From positions 41,691 through 105,690 of the forward strand of contig NZ_JAJEQM010000010.1 in assembly GCF_020687385.1 (NCBI RefSeq): a DNA stretch of 64,000 bases, written 5' to 3'. A program made the translations under genes and the position numbers. The stretch comes from Hominilimicola fabiformis. GTDB taxonomy: Bacteria; Bacillota; Clostridia; UBA1381. The number at the start of each line of letters is the position of its first letter. The stretch's first letter is position 1. Below are positions 49,491 through 59,575 of this stretch, in pieces. The notes below the pieces were generated by a model. It worked only from the letters and a program-made list of their open reading frames with translations, did no database searches and was not told where the DNA came from.

Positions 49491-50870
49491 ATGCAAAATG
49501 ACAACAGAATCGGTGAAGAATGTGGTGTATTCGCCATTTATGATCCTGACGGTGATTGTGCAAGAACGACCTATTACGGACTTTATGCACTTCAGCACAG
49601 AGGACAGGAAAGCTGCGGTATCGCGGTAAATAACAATCGTGACATTACTCATTACAAGGATATGGGACTTGTCAACGATGTATTTAATGACGAAATATTG
49701 ACAAAACTTGACGGTAAAATGGCTGTCGGTCACGTTCGCTATTCGACAACAGGCGAAAGTATGCGTGAAAATGCTCAACCGCTTGTACTTAGATATGTAA
49801 AAGGTAATATCGCCATTGCCCACAACGGCAACCTCGTAAACAAGGACGAATTGGCACAAGAACTAAGCGTTACAGGTGCTATCTTCCAAACAACAACCGA
49901 CACAGAAATGATTGCTTACACAATCGCCAAAGAACGTCTTAATTCAAAAAGCGTTGAAGAGGCGGTTGAAAAGACTATAAATCACCTTGTAGGTGCGTTT
50001 TCACTTATCGTTATGAGTCCGCAAAAACTTATTGCCGCTCGTGACCCTTGGGGTTTCAGACCGCTCTGTATGGGTAAAAAAGGCGACGCTATTGTTTTTG
50101 CCTCGGAAACTTGTGCACTTGACAGTGTGGGTGCGGAATTTGTCCGCGACATTGAGCCCGGTGAAATTGTTGTCGTTCAAGACGGTAAAATTTCCACTAT
50201 CAGAACTCACGTCGGCAAAAAGCCACATACAATGTGTATCTTTGAATACTTATATTTTGCACGTCCTGACAGTATTATTGAAGGACAGTCTGCACACGAT
50301 TCACGTATGCTTGCAGGCAAATACTTAGCGCAGGAATTTCCTGTTGAGGCTGACGTTGTAATCGGTGTACCGGATTCGGGACTAAGTGCCGCAATGGGTT
50401 ATGCAAAGGAATCGGGAATTCCTTACGACATCGGTTTTGTAAAGAATAAATATATCGGCAGAACTTTCATTCAGCCGTCACAGGCAATGCGTGAAAATTC
50501 CGTAAGAATTAAACTTAACGTACTGAAAAGCACAGTTGAGGGAAAGCGTGTCGTTATGGTTGACGACTCAATCGTAAGAGGTACGACTTCAAAGAGAATT
50601 GTAAGCCTTTTACGTCACTTCGGTGCAACAGAAGTTCACGTTCGTTCATCTGCTCCGCCGTTTATGTTCCCTTGCTACTTCGGTACAGACGTACCGTCAA
50701 AGGATCAGCTTGTAGCCTGTAACTACACCATGGACGGAATTAAAGAACTTATCGGTGCAGACAGTATCGGATTTTTAAGCGTTAATTCTTTGAAAAAGAT
50801 TATTCCTAACGCAAACTGTCAATTCTGTGACGGATGTTTCTCGGGTAAATATCCTGTTGATGTTGACTGA
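49491..50870 (+). CDS. purF: Amidophosphoribosyltransferase
   Basis: A 459-residue enzyme that makes phosphoribosylamine from PRPP and glutamine, the first committed purine step. The N-terminal Ntn hydrolase half has the pro-sequence and nucleophile Cys11 (GEECGVFAIYD); the PRTase half has RVVMVDDSIVRGTTSKRIV. Cys residues near the end (NANCQFCDGCFSGKYP) fit the iron-sulfur cluster of the Bacillus-type enzyme. The rest of the pur operon is not adjacent. Confidence 0.96.
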   Translation: MQNDNRIGEECGVFAIYDPDGDCARTTYYGLYALQHRGQESCGIAVNNNRDITHYKDMGLVNDVFNDEILTKLDGKMAVGHVRYSTTGESMRENAQPLVLRYVKGNIAIAHNGNLVNKDELAQELSVTGAIFQTTTDTEMIAYTIAKERLNSKSVEEAVEKTINHLVGAFSLIVMSPQKLIAARDPWGFRPLCMGKKGDAIVFASETCALDSVGAEFVRDIEPGEIVVVQDGKISTIRTHVGKKPHTMCIFEYLYFARPDSIIEGQSAHDSRMLAGKYLAQEFPVEADVVIGVPDSGLSAAMGYAKESGIPYDIGFVKNKYIGRTFIQPSQAMRENSVRIKLNVLKSTVEGKRVVMVDDSIVRGTTSKRIVSLLRHFGATEVHVRSSAPPFMFPCYFGTDVPSKDQLVACNYTMDGIKELIGADSIGFLSVNSLKKIIPNANCQFCDGCFSGKYPVDVD

Positions 50871-50898
50871 TAAAATTTAATAAGAAAGAATGAGGTAA

Positions 50899-52239
50899 AT
50901 GATTACTGACTTGACAGAGGGCAAACCCTCAAAAATATTATGGAGCTTTTCGATACCTATGCTTTTGAGCGTGGTATTTCAGCAACTCTATAATATAGTG
51001 GACAGTATCGTAGCCGGAAAATTTGTAGGCGCCCAGGCATTAGCTGCTGTGGGCGCTTCTTATCCGATTACGATGATTTTTATGGCAATAGCCACAGGTG
51101 CAAACGTCGGTGCGGCTGTTATTATTTCGCAGTTGTTCGGTGCGAAAAATTTTGAAAAACTCAAAACTTCCATTTTCACTTCAATAATTTCAATGACTGT
51201 ACTTGCCGCAATTCTTACAATCTTCGGAATTGTTTTCTGTTCGGGAATGTTAAAAATGTTATCTACTCCCGACAATATTTTTTCCGACTCAATGACATAT
51301 CTTAATATTTACATAGGCGGATTGATTTTTCTGTTTCTGTACAACATATGCACAGGTGTTTTTACCGCTATGGGGGACAGTAAAACTCCGTTGTATTTTT
51401 TGATTATGTCGTCAGTCGGAAATATAATTCTTGACCTTGTTTTCGTAATTGTATTTAATATGGGCGTGGCTGGAGTCGGCTGGGCAACATTTATTGCACA
51501 GGGTATATCTTCCATGCTCGCATTCGCCGTACTTTTAAAACGCGTTCACGGTATAAAATCGGGGACATATAAAAAATTTTCAATCCGTATGCTCGGACAT
51601 ATTTCAAGAATTGCAATACCGAGTATCTTGCAGCAAAGTTTTGTATCGGTCGGAAATTTATTTATACAAAGCCGTGTAAACAGTTTCGGCTCTGACGTTA
51701 TCGCCGGTTACAGTGCGGCTATAAAGCTGAATACATTCGCTATAACAAGTTTTTCAACGCTCGGAAATGCAATGTCAAGCTATACGGCACAAAACACAGG
51801 TGCGCGAAAGCTTCTCCGCATACCTGAAGGACTTAAAGCAGGTATTGTTATGCTTATCGTTGTTTCTCTGCCGTTTTTCATTGCGTATTTCGTATTCCCG
51901 AATACTATGATGAATATATTCGTAAAAAGCAGTGAGACAGGTATTATAGACGTAGGAAGAATATTTTTAAAAATCGTCACACCGTTCTATTTTGTAATTT
52001 CCGCAAAGCTTACATTTGACGGTATTCTTCGCGGTGCGGGACGTATGAGGGCGTTTATGGCAAGCACGTTTACAGACTTGCTTTTAAGAGTTATCCTTGC
52101 GTATGTTTTCTCATACGCACTTAATTCGGAAGTCGGAATATGGCTTTCTTGGCCTGTCGGCTGGACTATCGCCGCAGTTATTTCGGCAGTATTCTATTTT
52201 ATTTATTATAAAACAACAATCAAAAACGGTGCAAATTAA
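50899..52239 (+). CDS. MATE family efflux transporter
   Basis: A 446-residue membrane protein with 12 predicted spans in two halves. LWSFSIPMLLSVVFQQLYNI, then VDSIVAGKFVGAQALAAVGA, and ATGANVGAAVIISQLFGAKN are typical DinF/NorM-like MATE motifs. It exports cationic drugs or metabolites in exchange for Na+ or H+. It starts 28 bases after purF, with a weak RBS. Confidence 0.93.
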   Translation: MITDLTEGKPSKILWSFSIPMLLSVVFQQLYNIVDSIVAGKFVGAQALAAVGASYPITMIFMAIATGANVGAAVIISQLFGAKNFEKLKTSIFTSIISMTVLAAILTIFGIVFCSGMLKMLSTPDNIFSDSMTYLNIYIGGLIFLFLYNICTGVFTAMGDSKTPLYFLIMSSVGNIILDLVFVIVFNMGVAGVGWATFIAQGISSMLAFAVLLKRVHGIKSGTYKKFSIRMLGHISRIAIPSILQQSFVSVGNLFIQSRVNSFGSDVIAGYSAAIKLNTFAITSFSTLGNAMSSYTAQNTGARKLLRIPEGLKAGIVMLIVVSLPFFIAYFVFPNTMMNIFVKSSETGIIDVGRIFLKIVTPFYFVISAKLTFDGILRGAGRMRAFMASTFTDLLLRVILAYVFSYALNSEVGIWLSWPVGWTIAAVISAVFYFIYYKTTIKNGAN

Positions 52240-52250
52240 TTGCACCGTTT
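52224..52250. terminator. Bidirectional terminator MATE / ArsR
   Basis: AAACGGTGCAA paired with TTGCACCGTTT, a 5-base loop and T runs, between convergent genes; it overlaps the last codons of the MATE gene. Confidence 0.85.
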
Positions 52251-52251
52251 T

Positions 52252-52599
52252 TTAGTTTTCCTCAATATGAATAAGCATTTGTTCTATAATCTTTTTAACG
52301 TGGTCGTCATCAATCGAATAAAAGGCATTTTTACCGTCACGGCGTGACTTTATAAGCCTTGCCTGTTTTAAAGTTTTAAGCTGATGACTGATAGCCGACT
52401 GGCTCATACCGAGTGCATTCGCTATATCATACACACACAATTCCTTATCAAACAACGTCCATAAAATTCTTATTCTTGTACTGTCGCCGAACACTTTAAA
52501 CATTTCCGACAATTTATCCGTTACATCTTCATCGGGAAGTTGATTTTTCAATCTATCTAAAATCTGCGGATTATATTGACAGGTACTGCATTTATCCAT
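52252..52599 (-). CDS. ArsR/SmtB-family metal-responsive regulator
   Basis: A 115-residue winged-helix repressor. FKVFGDSTRIRILWTLFDKE precedes the alpha-3 site ELCVYDIANALGMSQSAISH, with one Cys where CadC has two (ELCVCD). The N-terminal CSTCQYN pair could complete a CadC-like thiolate site. DDDHVKKIIEQMLIHIEE resembles the CzrA/NmtR alpha-5 site. No cognate pump is adjacent, so the target is unknown. Confidence 0.88.
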   Translation of the reverse strand: MDKCSTCQYNPQILDRLKNQLPDEDVTDKLSEMFKVFGDSTRIRILWTLFDKELCVYDIANALGMSQSAISHQLKTLKQARLIKSRRDGKNAFYSIDDDHVKKIIEQMLIHIEEN

Positions 52600-52792
52600 T
52601 TATCTTCTCCTCTTTTCAGTCATATGTTCATATATTCATATTATACCCTTTTAATCTTGATTTGTCAAATCGCTTGAAAAATCAGATATTAATTTATAAA
52701 AATCAGAATTCATTATTAAATTTACCCAAATTCTTTTTATAATATGATAAAATATAACTTAGATACTTTGAAAAGGAGGATTTTAATACACT

Positions 52793-55741
52793 ATGAATAA
52801 AAAGAAAATCATTTCGGCTATGCTTACAGTTGCAATGCTTGCAAGTTCGGCGGTTTCCGCACTTGCCGCAGAAGTAGGCGAAAGCCTGAAAGTCGGCGAT
52901 TACACAGAATCCGCCGCCGAAACACAAAAATTAATCGACTCACGACCTGATATTCAGCGTCCTATGGAAAATCTAAACAGAGGTGCTGTTGCCGTAAGAA
53001 TGGACGGCTATACATATATTTCGTGGCGTTGGCTCGGCACTGAAAGTGCGGATACGAGATATAACATTTATCGAAGTTTAACAGAAATGTCCTCATACGG
53101 ACAAAAAATAAATAACGAACCTCTAAATGCAACAAATTTCACCGATTTATTTATCGCAAGTGACGATACACAGTATTTCATTGTACCTGTTGTAAACGGC
53201 GAAGAACAATGGGACAAAGTTGGAGCAGTTCAGCTTTGGGACAACAATTATATGGATATTCCAATCCAAAAGCCTGAAAACAATAAAGTAAACGGTGAAG
53301 AATATTCATATACACCGGGTGACGCGTCTGTCGGTGACCTTGACGGTGACGGCGAATATGAAATCGTATTGAAGTGGGACCCGTCAAACGCAAAAGACGC
53401 CGCACAGGCAGGTTTTACGGGTGAATGTATTCTTGACGCGTACAAGCTTGACGGTACACGTCTATGGCGTATAAATATGGGACCTAACATTCGTGCAGGC
53501 GCACACGACACGCAGTTTATGGTATACGACTATGACTGTGACGGCAAAGCCGAAGTTGCTTGCCGTACGGCTGACGGCACAATCGCAGGTGACGGCTCTG
53601 TTATCGGTGACGCAAACAAAAACTATGCCGTTGTAAGCAACGGTAAAAACCTTACAGGTCCGCTTTATCTTACAGTATTCAAGGGTGAGGACGGCTCTGT
53701 AATTGATACAGTTGACTATGACCCGCAAATCACAGGCAAAACCGCAAGCGGTCAAAAATGGGATATAAGCTCTTGGGGCGATACATTCGGAAACCGTTCC
53801 GAAAGATACCTTGCCGCCGTTGCATATCTTGACGGCACAAGACCAAGCATGGTTTTTGCAAGAGGTTATTACACAGGTCCTGAGGGTGAAACAGGCGGCA
53901 GAACAGTTATTGCAACATACGATCTTGTAGACGGCAAACTTGTTAAGAAATGGCGCTTTGATACAATGGATTACAACAATAAATATATCGGACAGGGCAA
54001 CCACTCAATGAGTGCCGCAGACGTTGATTATGACGGTTGCGATGAGCTTATATACGGTGCGCTTGCAATAGACAACGACGGCAAGCCTATGTATTCGACA
54101 GGTTTGGGACACGGTGACGCACAGCACGTCAGTGACCTTGACACGTCAAGACCGGGACTTGAAGTTTACTCTTGTCACGAAGAAACTCAAGCAAAATACA
54201 GCTTTGAAATGCGTGACGCACGTACAGGCGAAATACTTGTCGGCGGCGAACAAATGGGCAGTGACAACGGTCGCGGCACATCTGATGACATAGACCCGCG
54301 TTATCCTGGTTGCGAAGGCTGGTCAGCCGCAGGAATACTTACCGCCGCAGACGGTACCGTCATTTCAACAAAATACACTATGCCGGCAAACTTCCTATGC
54401 TATTGGGACGGCGATTTGGGCCGTGAAGTTCAGGACAACATTTATATCAGCAAGTGGAATCCCGAAAAAGAAAAGGTTGAAACTATCTTCACCGCTTCGG
54501 GTTGTACTTCTGTAAACGGTACAAAAGCTAATCCGTCACTTACCGCCGATCTTTTCGGCGATTGGCGTGAAGAAGTTATGTATCCGCTAAAGGACGGCAG
54601 TGCTTTGAGAATTTACACAACCACTACACCGACAAGCTACAAAATCCCTACACTTATGCACGACATTCAATACAGAATGCACGTTGCATACCAAAACGAC
54701 TGTTACAATCAGCCTACACACCTAAGCTATTATCTTGGTTTTGACACTGAAAATGTACCTGTACCGCAGATTTATACAGTAGGCAACAATGAAAAAAATC
54801 CCGACCTTGCAAAGAAGTCTTGGAATATAAACGATTTATACAGCGGTGAAAAGGTTGAGCTTGTACTTGACACACCGACAGCACTTACAAACGGTGTTCC
54901 GAAACGTGTTGATAACGACAGCACGGACGTTGTACCATACCTTGACGAAAACGAAAGAACTCTTGTTCCGTTGAGATTTATTTCTGAGTCATTCGGCGCA
55001 GACGTTGAATGGGTGGCAGATACACAGGAAATCAAAATCAACGGTGACGCCGTTACAATGAAAATCGGTAGCAACGATTATACTGTAAACAACGAAACAA
55101 AAACAATGGACACTGCACCGATTTTGAACAACGACAGAACAATGGTTCCGCTTCGTGCAATCGGTGAAGCACTCGGAAAGATTGTTTACTACAATGATAA
55201 ATATATCTGCATAAGCGATATTGACTTAAATATGTCGGACGATTTCGCAATGTCAAGAAAATCTACAATCACATCTGCAAAAGTACCTGACAAAATTGAA
55301 GTTGTCGCAATAAACGGAACAGGTCAAAAATATTATCCTAACCAACTTGACGTTTTTGCCGTTGAGGCAAGCGACAATGACGGTAACGTTGAAGCAGGTG
55401 CGGTTGACCTTGATATAAACACGCGTTGGTCAAGTTACGGTAAGAGTACGCTTACGCTTGATTTAGGCGAAGAAAAGGACGTTTCTGGTGTTGCAATCGC
55501 AATGTGGAAAGGCAGTGAAAGAATTTATCCGTTCACAATCGAATACTCGGTTGACGGCAAGACTTGGGAAACTGCACTTCCAAAAACTCAAAACACAGGT
55601 GAATCAAGCGAATTTGAAAAGTATATGTTCCATGAAACGGTAAAAGCACGTTATATCCGCTACAACGGTGACGGTGCAACAGACCCTGACAAGAATTACT
55701 GTCATATCAGCGAAATCGCTGTTCTTGGCGCTGAAGAATAA
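52793..55741 (+). CDS. Secreted PL11 rhamnogalacturonan lyase with CAO-N and F5/8C-type domains
   Basis: A 982-residue secreted enzyme. A signal peptide spans 1-27. The PL11 beta-propeller (about 35-660) has MENLNRGAVAVRMDGYTYIS, GDASVGDLDGDGEYEIVLKW and LFGDWREEVMYPLKDGSALR, with repeated Asp/Gly calcium loops. A copper-amine-oxidase-N-like module (about 690-815) contains two VPLRF/AISE(S/A)LG repeats, probably for wall or substrate anchoring. A C-terminal discoidin-like CBM (about 830-982, DLDINTRWSSYGKSTLTLDL) ends the protein. It cleaves the backbone of rhamnogalacturonan I outside the cell. AGGAGG precedes the ATG. Confidence 0.93.
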   Translation: MNKKKIISAMLTVAMLASSAVSALAAEVGESLKVGDYTESAAETQKLIDSRPDIQRPMENLNRGAVAVRMDGYTYISWRWLGTESADTRYNIYRSLTEMSSYGQKINNEPLNATNFTDLFIASDDTQYFIVPVVNGEEQWDKVGAVQLWDNNYMDIPIQKPENNKVNGEEYSYTPGDASVGDLDGDGEYEIVLKWDPSNAKDAAQAGFTGECILDAYKLDGTRLWRINMGPNIRAGAHDTQFMVYDYDCDGKAEVACRTADGTIAGDGSVIGDANKNYAVVSNGKNLTGPLYLTVFKGEDGSVIDTVDYDPQITGKTASGQKWDISSWGDTFGNRSERYLAAVAYLDGTRPSMVFARGYYTGPEGETGGRTVIATYDLVDGKLVKKWRFDTMDYNNKYIGQGNHSMSAADVDYDGCDELIYGALAIDNDGKPMYSTGLGHGDAQHVSDLDTSRPGLEVYSCHEETQAKYSFEMRDARTGEILVGGEQMGSDNGRGTSDDIDPRYPGCEGWSAAGILTAADGTVISTKYTMPANFLCYWDGDLGREVQDNIYISKWNPEKEKVETIFTASGCTSVNGTKANPSLTADLFGDWREEVMYPLKDGSALRIYTTTTPTSYKIPTLMHDIQYRMHVAYQNDCYNQPTHLSYYLGFDTENVPVPQIYTVGNNEKNPDLAKKSWNINDLYSGEKVELVLDTPTALTNGVPKRVDNDSTDVVPYLDENERTLVPLRFISESFGADVEWVADTQEIKINGDAVTMKIGSNDYTVNNETKTMDTAPILNNDRTMVPLRAIGEALGKIVYYNDKYICISDIDLNMSDDFAMSRKSTITSAKVPDKIEVVAINGTGQKYYPNQLDVFAVEASDNDGNVEAGAVDLDINTRWSSYGKSTLTLDLGEEKDVSGVAIAMWKGSERIYPFTIEYSVDGKTWETALPKTQNTGESSEFEKYMFHETVKARYIRYNGDGATDPDKNYCHISEIAVLGAEE

Positions 55742-55747
55742 AAAAAG

Positions 55748-55969
55748 GAGCTGTCGACAGGCTGACAGAGGTCGAGAAATTAGTTCGGATTTTGCGAAAA
55801 TGAACTCGTCGGCGTACGTTGGTACGTTAGAGTTTATTTTCGCAAAAAGTGCACAGGCAAGCCGTATATCGAAGATAGGCTTGCCTGTTATTTGTTATAG
55901 CTATAAATTTAGTTTTAAAATACAAAAATAATATTTTGCACGTTCCGGACAATTTGTCGACATTCTGAA
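55748..55969. repeat. Cluster of hairpin repeats after the PL11 gene
   Basis: It opens with GAGCTGTCGACAGGCT, a short reverse copy of the unit at 31925 with the sequence between two TGTCGACA blocks lost. Next are TTTTGCGAAAATGAACTC/GAGTTTATTTTCGCAAAA (about 55792-55848, 17 of 18 pairs) and ACAGGCAAGCC/GGCTTGCCTGT (about 55854-55889). No gene is present. The resemblance suggests the same host repeat family. Confidence 0.6.
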
Positions 55970-55999
55970 ACGGTGTTGCAATGCAACACCGTTTTTTTT
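55970..55999 (+). terminator. Strong terminator before the TetM-like gene
   Basis: ACGGTGTTGCA paired with TGCAACACCGT, then eight T residues. Perfect 11-pair stem. Confidence 0.9.
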
Positions 56000-56069
56000 G
56001 TTTGAATTGGACAAAACATTTCTATTATGATATAATTAAAATAATATATACTGTAAAGGCAGAGATGAT

Positions 56070-58631
56070 ATGAACAGAGTTGTAATTGGAATACTTGCAC
56101 ACGTTGACTCGGGTAAAACTACGCTATCTGAGGGAATGTTATACAGTGCAGGTGAAATACGAAAAATCGGTCGTGTTGACCATGGTGACGCATTTCTCGA
56201 TTCACACGAAATTGAACGCGACAAGGGCATTACGATATTTTCAAAGCAAGCCGTTATGCGTTTTCGTGACACAGAATTTACTTTACTTGACACTCCCGGT
56301 CACGTTGACTTTTCTACCGAAATGGAGCGTACTTTGAGCGTGCTTGATTACGCAATCCTCGTTATAAGCGGTACGGACGGGATACAAAATCATACAGAAA
56401 CACTATGGCGGCTTTTGGCACGATACAATGTACCTACATTTATATTCGTGAACAAAATGGACCTAAACGCCGACAGAAACGCCGTTCTTGATGAATTGCA
56501 TACAAGATTTTCGGACGGTTGTATTGATTTTACGCAAAATCCTGAAAATGAAGATTTCAGAGAATCGCTCGCTATGTGTGACGAATCTATAATGAATACA
56601 TTTCTTGCGGACGGTACTGTCAAAAATCAAGACATAAGAAATGCCGTTGTACAAAGAAAAATATTCCCGTGCTATTTCGGCTCTGCACTTAAAATGGAAG
56701 GTGTATCGGAATTTCTTGAAGGACTTGAACTGTACACCAGACAAATTATTTACGATGACAAATTCGGTGCAAAGGTATTCAAAATTGCCGAAGATGAGCA
56801 AGGCACACGTCTTACTTATATGAAAATTACCGGCGGTACTTTAAAGGTAAAAACACTTTTAAAGGGTAACAAGAAAAATGAGTGGTCGGAAAAAGTAAAT
56901 CAAATCAGAATTTATTCCGGTGCAAAATTCCAAGCGGTTGACGAGGCATTCCCCGGTACGGTTTGTGCCGTAACAGGTCTTACACAGACATATTCCGGTG
57001 AAGGAATAGGTTGTGAGCCTGATTCAAAAAATGCCGTTCTTGAGCCTGTTTTGACGTACCGTATGGAGCTTACGGACGGTATTGACGTGCATACAGCACT
57101 TACCGAATTACGTCATTTGGAGGACGAAGACCCACAGCTTCATATAATATGGAACGAACAGTTGCAGGAAATTCACGTTCAAGTTATGGGCGAAGTTCAG
57201 CTTGAAGTTTTAAAACGAATTATAAAAGAGAGATTCGGTATTGATATTGAATTCAGTCACGGCGGTATTGCGTATCGTGAAACAATAGCCGCACCTGTTG
57301 AGGGTGTCGGACATTATGAGCCGTTAAGGCATTATGCTGAAGTGCATTTACTTATGGAGCCGACTGAAAAAGGCAGCGGTATGCAGTTTGCGGTAAATTG
57401 CAGTGAGGACAGTCTTGACCGCAACTGGCAACGACTTATTCTCACCCATCTAAAAGAAAAAGCACATATCGGTGTTCTGACAGGCTCACCGATTACCGAT
57501 ATAAAAATAACGCTTATCGCAGGACGTGCACACCAAAAACATACGGAGGGCGGCGACTTCCGTCAAGCTACTTATCGTGCGGTACGTCAAGGCTTAAAAA
57601 TGGCTGAAAGTGTTTTGCTTGAGCCTTGGTACGAATTTCATCTTGAAATACCTACCGAAAACGTAGGACGTGCAATGACCGACATTCAGCAAATGGGCGG
57701 TACATTCAGTCAACCCGAAACAATCGGTGATATGACGCGAATTTCAGGCTCTGCACCCGTTGCGACAATGCGTGACTATCAAATGGACGTAACAGGTTAC
57801 ACGCACGGCAAAGGCAGATTAAACTGTATTTTAAGCGGTTATGAGCCTTGCCACAATACCGAAGAAGTGATTGCCGAAATCGGTTACGACAGCGAAACCG
57901 ATATTGAAAATCCCGCCGATTCGGTTTTCTGTTCGCACGGTGCAGGCTTTGTTGTAAAGTGGGATAAGGTTTACGACCATATGCACATTGACGGCATAAA
58001 GCTTGACCAAGACGATGATGAAGAAGAAAACGTCTATCAGCGTGCAAACGACTACATCAATATGGTTGCCGATGATAATGAGCTTATGCAGATTTTTGAA
58101 CGTACATACGGTCCTGTACGCCGTAAAGTAGCGTCATACACTGTAAAGAAATCCACTCCCGACCGAAAAAGCCATCAAAAATCAAAGCCTGTTAAATTAG
58201 GTGACGAATATTTGCTTGTAGACGGTTACAATATAATTTTTGCGTGGGACGAACTGAAAGAACTCGCCAAAGATAACCTTAATATGGCGCGTGACCGACT
58301 GATTGATATTCTTTGCAATTATCAAGGCTTTAAGCAATGCAATTTAATACTTGTTTTTGATGCGTATAAAGTTAAAGGAAATGTCGGCAGTACCGAAAAA
58401 ATTCATAATATAAACGTTGTGTACACAAAAGAGGCTGAAACCGCCGATATGTATATTGAAAAAATCACACATAAAATCGGTAAAAAACATCGTGTGCGTG
58501 TTGCCACTTCGGATAACCTTGAACAAATTATCATTCTAGGCAACGGTGCGACACGACTTTCCGCAAATGAACTGTTGCAGGAAGTAAAACTCGCCGAAAA
58601 AACTATTATGGATATTATAAATTCAAACTAA
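56070..58631 (+). CDS. TetM-like ribosomal GTPase fused to a Rae1/YacP-like NYN nuclease domain
   Basis: An 853-residue fusion. Residues 1-640 are an EF-G/TetM-type translational GTPase: G1 AHVDSGKTTLSEGML, switch I ERDKGITIFSK, G3 DTPGHVDFSTEMERTL, G4 NKMDLN, then domains II-V (GEVQLEVLKRIIKERFGIDI). An acidic linker (about 650-705) leads to a NYN/PIN-like domain (712-853): EYLLVDGYNIIFAWDELK, ARDRLIDIL, LVFDAYKVKG, KEAETADMYIE, VATSDNLEQ, the acidic set of YacP/Rae1, which cuts mRNA in the ribosomal A site. Likely a ribosome-rescue or mRNA-clearing factor, not a plain tetracycline-resistance protein. Confidence 0.9.
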   Translation: MNRVVIGILAHVDSGKTTLSEGMLYSAGEIRKIGRVDHGDAFLDSHEIERDKGITIFSKQAVMRFRDTEFTLLDTPGHVDFSTEMERTLSVLDYAILVISGTDGIQNHTETLWRLLARYNVPTFIFVNKMDLNADRNAVLDELHTRFSDGCIDFTQNPENEDFRESLAMCDESIMNTFLADGTVKNQDIRNAVVQRKIFPCYFGSALKMEGVSEFLEGLELYTRQIIYDDKFGAKVFKIAEDEQGTRLTYMKITGGTLKVKTLLKGNKKNEWSEKVNQIRIYSGAKFQAVDEAFPGTVCAVTGLTQTYSGEGIGCEPDSKNAVLEPVLTYRMELTDGIDVHTALTELRHLEDEDPQLHIIWNEQLQEIHVQVMGEVQLEVLKRIIKERFGIDIEFSHGGIAYRETIAAPVEGVGHYEPLRHYAEVHLLMEPTEKGSGMQFAVNCSEDSLDRNWQRLILTHLKEKAHIGVLTGSPITDIKITLIAGRAHQKHTEGGDFRQATYRAVRQGLKMAESVLLEPWYEFHLEIPTENVGRAMTDIQQMGGTFSQPETIGDMTRISGSAPVATMRDYQMDVTGYTHGKGRLNCILSGYEPCHNTEEVIAEIGYDSETDIENPADSVFCSHGAGFVVKWDKVYDHMHIDGIKLDQDDDEEENVYQRANDYINMVADDNELMQIFERTYGPVRRKVASYTVKKSTPDRKSHQKSKPVKLGDEYLLVDGYNIIFAWDELKELAKDNLNMARDRLIDILCNYQGFKQCNLILVFDAYKVKGNVGSTEKIHNINVVYTKEAETADMYIEKITHKIGKKHRVRVATSDNLEQIIILGNGATRLSANELLQEVKLAEKTIMDIINSN

Positions 58632-58660
58632 AAAAGGAAGTTTTCAAAACTTCCTTTTTT
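58630..58660. terminator. Bidirectional terminator
   Basis: AAAAAAGGAAGTTTT-c-AAAACTTCCTTTTTT between the convergent TetM-like and pheA genes. Confidence 0.88.
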
Positions 58661-58673
58661 AATATTTCGCATT

Positions 58674-59486
58674 TTAGTAATTATATGATCCGAGAAATTT
58701 ATAGAAAAATGTATTCTGTCTTACTTTATCAAGTGCAAAGTAAATTGACGCATCATCAATATTGCCGTCAATATCAATGAAGAACACATACTTACCGAGT
58801 TCCTTTTTCATAGGACGTGACTCGATTTTAGTCATATTAATTCCGGACTTCGCCAAAAGCTCAATCGCACTGTACAAGCTGCCCGGTTTATTATCAATCG
58901 CAAATACGATTGATGACTTATCGTGACCTGTAACTGTCTTATTCGGTGTTTTTTCAATAATAACAAATCGAGTTGAATTATTTGCGTCGTCACCGCAGTC
59001 GTGACACAAAATATCAAGGTCATAAATTTTTGCACTGTTCGGTGAGCCGATACACGCCACAGAGCCGTCCGATTCTTTTACACGTTTTGCCGCAGACGCA
59101 GTTGAATCGGCAAATTCAATTTTCACATCCGCAAATTCGTGTGACAATAATTTTGAACACTGTCCTATCGGTTGAGGGTGGGAAGTGATAATTTTTATAT
59201 CCTCTTTCTTTACACCTTTTTTAACCATAAGATTTTCGCTTATATGAAGAATGTATTCACCTGTTATATATAAATCCACATCAAAAGCAAGAGTATCCAA
59301 AGTTGTGTTGATACTTCCGTCAATAGAATTTTCAATCGGCACGATTGCCCTGTCAATTTCGCCTTTTTCAACCGCCAAAATTACAGAATAAATCGTTGAA
59401 AACTCCTTTATTTCTTCTTTACCCTCAGACCATTCCATAGCCGCCTGATGTGAAAATGTTCCGTTCGGACCAAGATAACCTAACAT
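58674..59486 (-). CDS. pheA: Prephenate dehydratase
   Basis: A 270-residue enzyme for phenylpyruvate formation in phenylalanine synthesis. The catalytic domain starts GYLGPNGTFSHQAAMEWSEG and has IVPIENSIDGSINTTLD and NNSTRFVIIEKTPNK (the TRF motif). A C-terminal ACT domain (about 190-270) with NKPGSLYSAIELLAKSGINM and KIESRPMKKELGKYVFFIDI binds phenylalanine for feedback. It follows DAHP synthase on the same strand with a hairpin between. Confidence 0.95.
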   Translation of the reverse strand: MLGYLGPNGTFSHQAAMEWSEGKEEIKEFSTIYSVILAVEKGEIDRAIVPIENSIDGSINTTLDTLAFDVDLYITGEYILHISENLMVKKGVKKEDIKIITSHPQPIGQCSKLLSHEFADVKIEFADSTASAAKRVKESDGSVACIGSPNSAKIYDLDILCHDCGDDANNSTRFVIIEKTPNKTVTGHDKSSIVFAIDNKPGSLYSAIELLAKSGINMTKIESRPMKKELGKYVFFIDIDGNIDDASIYFALDKVRQNTFFYKFLGSYNY

Positions 59487-59518
59487 ATTAAGTCAATAAC
59501 TCCCTTCAATAAAACGAA

Positions 59519-59566
59519 AGGCTGAAATAAAATTGTTCACACAATGTGGGCAACTTCATCCAGCCT
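59519..59566 (-). terminator. Hairpin between DAHP synthase and pheA
   Basis: On the minus strand AGGCTG/CAGCCT with an inner TTG-CCACA/TGTG-ACAA pairing is followed by TTTCGTTTTATT. It could end aroF transcription partly or protect the message. No leader peptide rich in Phe or Trp codons was found. Confidence 0.5.
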
Positions 59567-59575
59567 ATAAATTTC

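Noticed and set aside
56070..58631. Reading this gene as an acquired tetracycline-resistance determinant.
   Set aside because: It has a fused NYN domain, no mobile-element context, and base composition like its chromosomal neighbours.
59487..59575. A phenylalanine or tryptophan attenuator between DAHP synthase and pheA.
   Set aside because: No short frame with repeated Phe, Tyr or Trp codons is present; only a hairpin remains.
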